A DNA stretch of 64,000 bases from Neodontobutis hainanensis (Eukaryota; Chordata; Actinopteri; Gobiiformes; Odontobutidae). Under the pieces are notes generated by a model. It worked only from the letters and a program-made list of their open reading frames with translations, ran no database searches and was not told where the DNA came from. Made by a program: the position numbers and the translations under genes. The stretch lies in the NCBI GenBank assembly GCA_024349245.1, contig JALDNG010003520.1, positions 1 through 64,000 on the forward strand. Direction: 5' to 3'. Numbering within the stretch: position 1 is the stretch's first letter; every line of letters starts with the position of its first letter. This document shows positions 53,866 to 63,704 of the stretch, in pieces.

Positions 53866-55931
53866 ATGTCTAATCCACAGTCCACCGGCTCGGATAGTCC
53901 CATCAAGCTTCTGGATCACTTAGACTCAGCTCTAAATGATCTAACAGAACAGGTGCTACCCCAATATGTGGACGAGATTCAGACCACAAACCCCAACGAG
54001 CTAGATTCAGTTCTTAGCTCCTTGATTAGCATTGCGCTAACCTCTAAGCCAAAAGACAAAGACCTAACCAAGCTACTAGGTCAAATGGCTATTGTTATGC
54101 GCGCGCAGCAGAAACAAGCCGAGGATCTCCTGGCACGCAGCCATGAGAAAATCCAGGTCCAGAAACAGGACCTCGCCCGCTTCCAACGCGAGAACAAGGC
54201 GTTGAATCAGGAACTCCAGCTGACCAAAGGAGTCCTGGAGAATTCTGAAAAACAAACCCAAGAGTTACAAACTCTTGCCCAAACACTCCAAAAGGCAGAC
54301 CCTGACTTTGAGGAGTTACACACGAAACTCCAGATAACTGAGGGAACCCTCAGTGACCTAAAGAACGAGCTGAGCGAAACAAGGTCTGCTCGTGACCTAG
54401 CAGAGCTTCAGCTCAATGACCAACGTGATGAGTACGACGCTATGCGAGAGGAGCTCATCAAAGCAGGCAAAAGTGCACAGCTGTCCGCGAATATGCTGGC
54501 ACAGGAAGCTCGGCGAGAGAGTCCCTGAGTGCACGGGTAGAGGCCCTCACTCAACAAGGTGACTTAGACCGCCAGCTTATTGAACAACTTCAGGCGCGCC
54601 TGACAGAGGACGCCAAACACAACCTAGTAAGAAACTGGAATTCAAAGGTACTCCAGACCTAGAACCAGTTACTCCATTATACCAACCCAGTAGGTTTGGA
54701 AGTGACTCCCAGAAGGGAGCCACTTCACTAACTAATCCAATTTTGCGACCACTACGCGCCTGGGACGCAACGGAAAGAGGACCAACCGGGCCGAGAGCCC
54801 AGCCATCTTTCCGCGAGCTTCCACAGGTAGGCATTCGGATTACTTCGCACTACCAACAGGTAGGCAATCAGACTTTGTCAAACAACAAGCTCCGACACGG
54901 AGACATCTGGACTACGGTCCCACTGACAGAGACTTTGACAAAATCGCGTCATATCACTCGCCGAGCCCCATCAAGGATCGGCTCATGACACTAGCGCGTA
55001 CCTTAGAGACATTGAGTTCTACCTCCAGAAAATACCCAATGCTACCGTTGAGGACAAAATCTTTTGATAAAACTAACATCAAGCAGAGATGTTAGTAGCT
55101 TCATCGACGTCAACCCCTGAGGTCCAAGCTGACTTCGATCTCCTTAGTCAGTCCCTCATGGAGGAATTCTCAGGCGTTACAACGAATGTGGGACTGACAG
55201 CTGCCCTAACAATCAAACAGGCACGACAAGAGTCACCACAGATATATTATCATCGGCTACGCAAAGCCTACTTTGGTCCACTCAACGAACCAAACATGGA
55301 GGAGGATAAAAACTTCAAAACACTCTTTGTGCAAAACCTCCATCCAACTACCAACCATCATCTTGGCGTCGCTGCCTGCCCGCTGACTCAAACCAGCCGC
55401 CAACTCCGCGAATTGGCAATAAGGGCATTTACCAAACAGAAGCTGACTCAGACTAAACCGCAAGAGTCAGCCGCTCTGTATACTGTTGATCAGAGTCTAG
55501 CGCTCGAATGAGCACCTACATCCAAGCCAAGCGGCCCAGGAGCCTCCCGCTTTCCAGACAAGAAAGAGGGACCTCGGCCACACAAAGGAGAGCCGGGTCC
55601 ACACCCGACCTGGCCTGAACGTAAGTTCAAAGACCAGGGCCCTCAATGGAGACCTCGGTTCGAAAATAAATTTCGAACCAATCCAAACCGTAACCAAGGG
55701 GGGTCCTATCAAAACCGCGACGACAGGAGAAACCATTATCGCCGGTCCCAAGACCAACGATCATCAGGTAGCCCACCTGTCGAACGACAAATCATCGAGG
55801 GACCGAGCCCTGAAAGTCAGACTAATCGCGTGGGAAACCCCACGAGCGACCGTAATCTGACTACAGAGGAGGCTCGGGCCATAGAACGCATACTCAAAGC
55901 GAATGCGCGAATAGTCCAAGGACAAGGCTGA
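53866..55931 (+). pseudogene. gag: ERV-2 gag, coiled-coil type without zinc knuckle
   Basis: The ATG at 53866 (MSNPQSTGSD) opens a frame to 54528. It lacks an N-terminal myristoylation Gly and encodes a long heptad-rich helix from about residue 85 on (RENKALNQELQLTKGVLEN, LQITEGTLSDLKNELSE). Frame changes separate it from the capsid part at 55089-55511, which contains SPQIYYHRLRKAYFG, positioned like a major homology region. After a TGA at 55509-55511 the same frame continues as a Pro/Arg/Gly-rich basic tail (NRNQGGSYQNRDDRRNHYRR) to TGA at about 55931. No CCHC knuckle is visible in the open segments. A basic Arg/Gly tail instead recalls foamy-virus Gag. Confidence 0.72.
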
Positions 55932-56640
55932 GCTGTATACGGTGGAGGCCTCTAAGGCCCCGATTCAGAAACAGTCACAACCGATCCAAGTCGACTTAAC
56001 ACTCAACAAAAATACAGAGTCTACTGAAGGGAATGAACATCTCCCAGACCTGTACTTAGGCTCTGACGATCCAGAGCCACTCAATGACATTGTCCAGGAC
56101 CCTAGCACGGACAACACGGAGGGAAGTGACACAGATGACAAAGACACCACTCCGTCTAGCGCCGTCCTAGTGGTCCAAGCAAATCCAAATGTCGGACTGT
56201 GCCATGACAACGCCACGACTATTGAATGTGAAACACCCTTTCACCAATTTCTAGGCCACCTAACTGAAAAGGGAGTAGCTCGGAAGCTGTATCTCTCTGT
56301 CTTGTTAGAAGACCACTTGACGCACGAAGCACTTCTCGACACAGCCGCTGACATCAGCCTAATTTCAGGCAACCTGTTCAGATCACTCCAGGCTATAGCG
56401 AGAAGATCCCACAGAAACTTGAAGTCCCACCGTGCTCTCTAGAAATAAGGCCTTACTCTGATGATCGGACGATCATCAACGAGGTAGCCTTAGTTCAACT
56501 GACCATCGGACCAATGACACTGATACACCCAGTGTACGTGTCCCACCTTGACAATGTCCCACTTCTGATTGGAAAAGACGTCCTCAATCGCTTGAACCAC
56601 TGATCGACTTCAAGCAGCTGAAGATTTGGGCCCAAGTGAG
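55932..56640 (+). pseudogene. pro: ERV-2 retropepsin (catalytic copy)
   Basis: An acidic, Ser/Thr-rich linker (DTEGSDTDDKDTT type) leads to an aspartic protease. It contains LTHEALLDTAADISLISGNL near 56320-56375, with the catalytic triplet reading Asp-Thr-Ala, an accepted variant of D-S/T-G. After a frame change near 56400 the C-terminal signature VPLLIGKDVLNRL appears near 56560. The enzyme would mature Gag-Pol as a dimer. It sits in a different phase from gag, so frameshifting or an indel separates them. Confidence 0.78.
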
Positions 56641-56738
56641 AACCACTTCCAATCTTACTGAATGAATCTCAGTGCTATGCGATTGACAGAGAATCACCAA
56701 TCGATAGGGTAGCCACCAACACCGCTGGTACAACAACC

Positions 56739-57253
56739 ATGCAACCTCGGTGCGAACCAAACCCCTTTACATTGCGTGACAACTTCCTATGCACGTTGAA
56801 GGACCCATTAGCGATGACACCCCAGATTGTCAATGGCATCTCACTGGAAGCAACTCCAGTCGACAATGTCGTGATGGCCTTATGGGCTGACAAATCTGCC
56901 ATCAGCCAGGAGCTGTTTAACACTCTAGCGTAAAAACCCGAGTCTGACCTTCGTAAGAAGCGCACTCGGTTCCCTGCTAACCCCACACCGACTCACGCGT
57001 TAAGCGCCATCGGTCTATGCTCTGCCATCGCATGCGATGGAACAAAAGAGAACTGACCCACACTTTTGCGGTCATCCCCGATCTGCCACATTCAGTGTAC
57101 ATTGGGGCTGACATGCTAGTCAGACTCGGCGCGCAAGTCGACACCATTAACAACGTTCTCTGGTCACTGACTGGAGTACGTAAGGAATCACCTTCATTGA
57201 CCAGGAAACTCGAAATCGGGTCAAACCATTCCCGATGTGTGTCAGGTAAGTAA
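56739..57253 (+). pseudogene. ERV-2 second retropepsin-like domain, catalytic triad lost
   Basis: Directly after the protease a second copy of the same pattern occurs. VVMALWADKSAISQELFNTL near 56875-56930 aligns with the catalytic segment of the first copy but has Ala-Leu-Trp in place of Asp-Thr-Ala. After a stop and frame change, SVYIGADMLVRLGAQVD near 57090-57140 aligns with the IGKDVLNRL signature. The order and spacing match a tandem duplication with one dead member. A structural role, such as pairing with the active copy, is speculation. Confidence 0.65.
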
Positions 57254-57800
57254 CGACTGCCATCTCACAATACCGCCGCGTACCATCATGGACATACGCC
57301 TGAACGCATCTACAGGACAACAAGTTAACTCTCCACAAGCGTTCTTCCAACCATCGCCTCTGTTCTTTGAGTTAGGCTTGTCTGTTCAGGCAACACCCTG
57401 GTCGAGGTCGACTCGATCAACACACGTGCTAGTGCAGAATCCTACTGCCGATAGCATTCTCGTCCCGAAGTCCACACCTTTAGGGTGGCTAATCGACACA
57501 AGATTCCATGACTTTGAACTCAGAATTCCAGTCATAGGACGCATGCCACCCTCACTTGTGACTGAACAACAGGAGACCGGAGTCGTCTCACGAAGCCTTC
57601 GAGCAATCGCCATATACCCCTCACATGTGGTCGATACCGACACTATCTGCAGGGTCGATCTGGCTGATGCTGAGGTAATGGTCGTACAGACAGTCTCCCT
57701 GCTCTCCATTGATTCAGATATAGACAAAACCACGTCTCTACCGAGTAACGTCACCACGGACAAATCGGTAACTGTGCAACCAGACTCTAAACCCGAACCG
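57237..57800 (+). pseudogene. ERV-2 protease-RT linker domain
   Basis: An open frame encodes a beta-rich segment (CHLTIPPRTIMDIRLNAS, VLVQNPTADSILVPKSTPLG) like that between protease and RT in some Ty3-like and fish retroviral polyproteins. It is followed by an acidic hinge (LLSIDSDIDKTTSLPSN). It has no catalytic motif that I recognise and may be a scaffold or processing spacer. Confidence 0.55.
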
Positions 57801-58760
57801 GACTTTGAGTCTCAGTTAGAACAAGCACTAGACTTGGCTGATGCGATAAACAACGCTGAGGAACGGGACCTGATGCGTCAGGTCCTCCTCAAATATCGCA
57901 CATCATTTGCAACAAACTCGCTGGATTGTGGTTTAACCCACATCCACACGATGCATTCCAACAGCCGCGAATGCACCACCAGCTTACGTTCGCCAATACA
58001 AAATACCACTGGCGTCTTATGAACCGATACAGGAAATCATAGACGACCTTTTGAACAAAGGCATCATTCGTCCGTGCAACAGTACTTATTCGCTCCTATC
58101 TGGCCAGTACTCAAGCCCAATGGCAAGTGGCGTCTAACCATTGACTACCGCCAATTGAACAAGTGCGTACCACTTTCCAGGTGGCCAATGACACAACTTG
58201 GCCAAGAACTGCCCAAAGTACAGGATGCCAAGTACTTCTCCACACTGGACATAGCATCCGGCTTCTGGACCATTCCTGTAGACCCACAGGATCAACACAA
58301 ACTTGCCTTCACGTTTGCCAATCGGCAATACTCTTTTACAAGATGCCCATTCGGTACTTAAATTCCCCAGCCGAATTTAACATCTTCTTGAACAAGGCAT
58401 GTCTACGTTGATGACATCTTGATGCGCACCACGACACTCCATGCGCACATTAACGAAATCGACCACGCCCTGAAACAGCTCACCATTGCTGGTGCTAAAA
58501 TCTCCTTGGAAAAATGTCAATGGTGCAGAAAGAAGGTAAACTATGTGGGCCTTCTAGTAGGCGCTGATGGCATCGAACCACAGGTCAGTCGAATCCAAGG
58601 CATTGCCAATCTGAAACCGCCTTCCAATTTGTCAGAACTCCGCAGTTTCCTGGGAGTCTGCAATTATTCTCGACAATTGATGACTATGCGGCATTGGCTA
58701 AACCACTGACGGACCTTCTCAAAGGACACCGCCTTTGCGTGGGGTCCACAACAAGAGCAG
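57801..58760 (+). pseudogene. pol: ERV-2 reverse transcriptase, damaged
   Basis: RT starts around LDLADAINNAEERDLMRQVL. After a frame change near 57950 it continues through the fingers (WPVLKPNGKWRLTIDYRQLN near 58092) and FSTLDIASGFWTIPVD with the first catalytic Asp (about 58235). Then come FANRQYSFTRCPFG and the active site VYVDDILMRT near 58400-58430. About 30-40 residues expected between CPFG and VYVDD are missing, removing much of the motif B region. The thumb (SLEKCQWCRKKVNYVGLLV, LSELRSFLGVCNYSRQL) follows. This copy could not make active RT. Confidence 0.85.
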
Positions 58761-59200
58761 GCAATGCAGGCGCTCAAACACAATCTGTGCAGAGCCCCGT
58801 GCCTAGCTTACCCGGACCACACCAAAGTCTTCTACTTAGAGGTGGGCTTCTCAAGCCACAGCCTCAGTTCAGGCCTCTATCAGGTCCATGACACGGATAA
58901 GAGAGTGGTGGCCTACGCCAGCAAAACTCTCTCCGGACCCGAGGTCAAGTATACCGACTGTGAAAAAGCCCTCCTAGCCACAGTATGGGCCGTGAAACAC
59001 TTCGCCCACTACTTAGGAGGCCAAAAGACAATAGTGAACACCAATCACCAACCGGTGACTTTCTTAACAAGTCAAAGACTCAGGGACGGCGTAGTAACTA
59101 ACGCCGCGTGGCATCGTGGCTCATGGCTCTCCAAAGTTTCGACGTGGAGATACGCTATGCTCAAAACCACAAGTCGCACTTAGGCATGGAACTCGCTGCA
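58761..59200 (+). pseudogene. pol: ERV-2 first RNase H, decayed (tether-like)
   Basis: The segment keeps the Ty3-like RNase H outline: VFYLEVGFSSHSLSSGLYQV, KRVVAYASKTLSGPE, ALLATVWAVKHFAHYLGG and IVNTNHQPVTFL. The first Asp position reads Gly-Phe (EVGFS) and the later Asp position reads Asn (NTNHQP), while the Glu is kept. Loss of two metal ligands implies no nuclease activity. In retroviruses the ancestral RNase H became the tether, and here that fossil is still easy to see. Confidence 0.75.
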
Positions 59201-59900
59201 TGCCAACAATGCGCAATCGACACGCCCGCCACAGCCGTCCGCTAAACGAACACACCTCCACTGTGCCAACACGCCATCACTACTTCGATGCTGGCGTGTG
59301 CCAAGACATGACCACTGCTTATGTCGATGGATGCTCCTTCCACCATGAAGCTCTGGTCTGCGCTGGTGCAGGTGTGGTATGGCTCAATGACAACCCTTAT
59401 GAGCCACAAAAATTTCAGTTAGGATCTCAATCCTCACAATATGCGGAGATCGCAGCCGTGATCATTACTCTCCAACTAGCAGTGGCCAAGCAGATCAAAC
59501 AGCTCGTAATTTGCACAGACTCAAATTACGCACGACTCAGCTTCTCTGCCCACCTGCCATTATGGAAGAGCAATGGCTTTCTCACATCTGCGAAAAAGAC
59601 GATCAAACACAAAGACCTGTTCGTCGTAGGCGACGGTCTGGTCGAGGACCATGACATGCAGATGTATTGGAAGAAGGTCAGGGGACACTCTCGAGCCCCT
59701 GGACTGGACAAAGACCTGAACGATCAGGCAGACCTCATGGCAAAACAAGGGGCTCTAGACGGTACGCTCTGGCATTTCCAGCCAGAACCCTCGTACGAAC
59801 GACCCCTTCCCACCCAACCCACCCATTCTGTCTGTCTGCTTACCCGGTCTAAAGCAACCGCAACCGATGCCTCGGTTCCGGCCCCTGCAGACCAATCTAC
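59201..59900 (+). pseudogene. pol: ERV-2 second RNase H, active-type
   Basis: Part of a 337-codon open frame, this domain carries all four acids: YVDGCSFHHEA (Asp, about 59320), SQYAEIAAVIITLQLA (Glu, about 59440), VICTDSNYARLSF (Asp, about 59510) and LDKDLNDQADLMAK (Asp, about 59715), with the preceding VRGHSRAPG His loop. It would be the functional RNase H of the polyprotein, and the frame is uninterrupted. A Ser/Thr/Pro-rich spacer leads to integrase. Confidence 0.85.
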
Positions 59901-60053
59901 TTCTTCTCTTTCTTTCGCTGGTTCTGACCTCGTTGCCCTTCAGGCAGCGGACTCGGCAATCCACAAACTCATCCTTTACCTTTCAGACCCGGTGTCTAAC
60001 CCCATCGTAGACACTGACTTTTCCTCCGGCGCTTATCTTAAAAGCTGTGGGCG

Positions 60054-61296
60054 GTGCGCGCCGACTCCACCTGCGTCATGGCTTGCTTGTCTCACGTCTC
60101 TGACACCCTCACTTCACCTGCGTTCGTAGTGCCTCAGAGCCTAAGGGGGGTCATGCTAACGCACGCACATGACGCTCCTGTAGCAGGCCACAGAGGTGTT
60201 CGCGCAACACACCAGGCACTCCAACAAGTGGCATACTGGCCACACATGCAAATGGACGTGGCAGAATACATCAAAGGCTGCCTAGTATGCTGTCAATTTC
60301 AACCGACAAGACCACTCCATCGTGCACCCTTACAAAGAAGGGACATTTCTTTTCCGTGGTCTGACCTCCAAATCGATTGGATGGGACCCTGACTAAATCA
60401 ACAAGGGGCAACAAATACATCCTAATGGTCACCTGTGCCTTCACTAAATGGGTGGAAGGCCTTCCAGCCCCAAACGACACGGCACAGACCACGGCCTTTC
60501 TACTCATGAACCACGTGTTCTCCAGATTCGCTTACCCTGTAAGGTCGATTCTGACCGTGGTACTCACTTCACCGCCGAGGTGATGGGACAACTGTGGCAA
60601 ACCATGGGCGTGAAAGCAAAATTCCACGTCAGCCACCACCCCCAGTCCTCAGGCCAAGTAGAAAGAGCAAACCGACGGTGATCGACATTCTAAAGAAATA
60701 TGTCGCATCTTATCATCGAGACTGGGACGTCAAACTGCCCTTGGTCCTGATGGCTATCAGAGCCACGCCACACACGGCGACCGAGTCTCCCGTTTGAGCT
60801 CATGACCGGTAGGCAGATGACGCTTCCCTTACACTTACTGTATCAGCCAGGAGAAGCTAACATCGCTACGGCCTATACCACACATCAGTACATGGCTGAT
60901 CTCCAATCACACCTGAAAACCACCTTCGCCTTTGCCCAAGAAAAACTAGGCAAAAGTGTAGAAGGACGTAAGGCCTATTATGACCAAAAGTCATCTAGGG
61001 ACGAACTACAGGTGGGAGACAAAGTGTGGTACTACATGTTCAGTCAACTCACTGGACAAACAAAAGGTGGTACCAACCGACTGACGCGGAAATTCCTCCC
61101 ACGTTGGGCAGGACCGTACACCATTGTCAACAAGCTATCCCCGGTGGTGTATCAGATAAAGATCACCAAAGGGAGGAAGGAACCCACTCTCAAGTGGATA
61201 CACCGCAACCAGATAAAGTTGCACAAAACCCCATGGGATCTACAGGGACGTTCACGCTCCCAAGTAGTCTCAAACAGATCCCTTAACTTGCAGTAA
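60054..61296 (+). pseudogene. pol: ERV-2 integrase, frameshifted
   Basis: The zinc-binding domain has HAHDAPVAGHRGVRATH (His pair) and CLVCCQFQPTRP (Cys pair) between 60155 and 60315. The core carries Asp in DLQIDWMGP (about 60367), Asp in DSDRGTHF (about 60552, in another frame) and Glu in SGQVERAN (about 60650). The C-terminal domain (60802-61296) has ELQVGDKVWYYM and FLPRWAGPYTIVNKLSP, a GPY module, and ends at TAA 61294-61296. Frame changes occur near 60390, 60540, 60680 and 60795. Confidence 0.86.
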
Positions 61297-61329
61297 CCAC
61301 TAACAATTAACCTCTAACTCTGATCTCCT

Positions 61330-61354
61330 AACACTTTTCATTTCTCTTTTTCAG
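61330..61354 (+). promoter_or_regulatory. Probable splice acceptor for env mRNA
   Basis: A pyrimidine-rich run ends in TTTTTCAG at 61354, about 55 bases before the env start. It lies in the gap between pol and env, exactly where a subgenomic env message would be joined. The donor, presumably in the leader, was not identified. Confidence 0.55.
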
Positions 61355-61409
61355 TGGTAACTGTGAGTAGTTCAACAACTGTAACTGATAACTCAGGTAT
61401 TTGCTGTCA

Positions 61410-63099
61410 ATGAAACAATTGCTAAAAAGTCCTCTCTCTTTCACCAGGATGATGTGGACGATACTCCTCCTGATCACCAGCCTTATGGGCATGGGATCAC
61501 CAGATGTTATAGAGCCTGGACCAACAGCCGGGATCGTTTTAAAGGACCAACCCGGACTGTTGATCACAAACTGTCGCCTGCATACCCAAAGGGTTTTTGT
61601 CAGGTTAAACCCAAAGCGGCGTGTATCGAAACACGTCCGAGCCACTCAAGGGCTCACCAGTTGGGCGGCGCTAGCTGGACCACCTCTATTCTTAACCACG
61701 CTGAAACTGATATTTCCCACATGCTTAACCAGCTTGAGAAATTTACAATTACTCAGGCTGAACTCACTGGAGCTAACCAAAGGTCTAAACGGTTTATAGG
61801 AGGACTTCTTGTTGCAGCGGCTGCTGTGGGTACCTTGTTTAACCTCGGGTTGTCCACAGTCAATACTGTTAGCATTTCCACGGTCAAGAGACATGTCTCA
61901 GAATTACAGGCTGAAATCCCTGACATCAGAGCGCAGATCATCCAACAGCAACAGCAACTCCAAACAGTAGGGAAAACGTTGAAGGACACTGTGTTGGTGG
62001 TAAACACACACAGTGAAGCTCTAAACAAAACCCACCGAGCTGTAGAGTTACTTATGACCCTTTTCCAGGTGGACTACGTACAAGCACAAGTAGTCACCGC
62101 ACTAATGGATGACATGCTCCGAGACATAAGCTCCTCAGTGGACAGCTTAGCCATGGGAAGAATTCCACCCTACCTTATCCCTCTGTCACTAGTACAATCC
62201 CTCCTTGGAACCGCCACTAGAGATCTTGTAACCCCACTTCAGGCCCATTTAGCATACACTTTAGGTAGTGCCGCACCATTTACGCCAACCCAGAGTTCCG
62301 GAAATGGCTTTTATTCTAAATCTGCCTATCATTGAATCCCAGAACATCTATCGTCTTAAAGACGTCGTAAACGTCGGGTCCTGGCACGGAGACACGCACG
62401 TTAAAGTGCACACTCCTTCAGTAGTGGCATACCATGATGCCAATCCAGATTTGTACCTGGCCCCTAATTTACGCATGTGCACCCTAACCAAGGACATACA
62501 CTACCTATGTCCCAGTAAACCCTTTGTTCGGGACAACACCGACGGGATCTGTGGCCTTAAGCCCATGAGCCCTCAAGCCAGATGTCCAATGACAATCACG
62601 GCTCGCCACCAAGTTACCGTCACTCAAGCAGAGATCATCGGTAACCGCTGGCTAGTAAACACCCCCCTTCCAGACGGAATGCTGACTTACGATCAGCACG
62701 ACACCTCATCCCGTGTTAACTTGCCCGACCAAACTTTCTGGGTAGATGTACCCCCGAATGCAATCCTTCACATTGGGGACGTCGCCTTATACCACCTTGA
62801 CGCTGACCAATACGAGTGAAATAGAAATATCAGATTTCTTTTCAACCCATCCTCTCGAATTACACCCTGCTACACTCAATCAAATCCAGTTTGAAGGTAG
62901 CAGAACCATTGACATTGCACCCCTTGATAATGTGTTAAAGGAAATAGAGCAAAAACAACAAGCTCCTATCCAACCCATTATGTATGCCTGGTCAACTCCC
63001 GACACTGTTCTTGCAGCCACAGTAGGAATAGGTTACTTCATGGCCATCATTATCACCATCGTGCTTCTTAGAAGCGTAAACGCCTTAAAACCCGTTTAA
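61410..63099 (+). pseudogene. env: ERV-2 env, class I fusion-protein-like, frameshifted
   Basis: The ATG at 61410 or 61449 opens a signal peptide (MMWTILLLITSLMG). The N-terminal subunit is short, about 110 residues, and changes frame near 61600-61640. A furin-type site RSKR ends at 61792 and is followed immediately by a hydrophobic Gly/Ala-rich fusion peptide. Next come a long coiled coil (IIQQQQQLQTVGKTLKDTVL) and, after a frame change near 62310, a Cys-rich segment (CTLTKDIHYLC). After another frame change near 62800 comes a membrane anchor (YFMAIIITIVLL, about 63035). A small N-terminal and a large C-terminal subunit are unlike typical SU/TM. The layout matches class I fusion proteins such as those reported for lokiretroviruses. 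Confidence 0.75.
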
Positions 63100-63694
63100 A
63101 CCGCTGTACTCAGGGCGTTGCACGAATCGTGCGTCGCCGTCCTGGGAATAGAGAAAAGCGTTGCAGGTAGTCCATTACCCCTGAAGCCGATGTATTTAAC
63201 CAAGATCTCTCCGTTTCGAAGAATCTGAACCAACCCCAGTCATACGGAGGTTGACAGATTCAGTTTAATGTGCTATGTGTTATGTATGTTCAATATAACC
63301 AATATATATCTCATGTAACTTTTAGGACTACCCCTACCCCTAAAACGCATGCAATGTCCCTTTAAAGTTATTATCATTTAATGTGTGTTCTTTTATTATC
63401 AACAATTTAATAAACTCTAAACCCATTTAAAAATGAAATAACTCTCTTGTTCTTTATTCCCATTAAGTCCATCTTTTAAATGATAAACTCAATCTACCTC
63501 CCTTAGCAGATGACTTAATGACGCCCAAGTAAAAACCCCCTTTTTACACTTAAATATACTTGTGTCCCTAACCATGCTCCCATTAATACACATGTTATAA
63601 CGCCAAACTCTGTGTCTTTAACGTGTTACTTGCTTCCTGGTCCTGGTACTTCAAGGATGGAGTCGGCACAAGACATTGGAACCTGCCTTTCGCC
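63100..63694 (+). other. ERV-2 3' non-coding region
   Basis: After the env stop a shifted frame stays rich in Arg and Lys for about 30 codons. It could be a basic cytoplasmic tail lost to an indel. Beyond that the stretch is AT-rich, with AATAAA near 63408 and no supported gene. Confidence 0.5.
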
Positions 63695-63703
63695 AAAGGG
63701 GGA
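63695..63703 (+). promoter_or_regulatory. ERV-2 polypurine tract
   Basis: AAAGGGGGA lies directly before the 3' LTR start (after one C). It is the expected plus-strand primer site and independently supports the LTR boundary. Confidence 0.85.
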
Positions 63704-63704
63704 C

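Noticed and set aside
54577..54834. Minus-strand frames across ERV-2 gag
   Set aside because: They are antisense to the frameshifted gag and have no recognisable motif.
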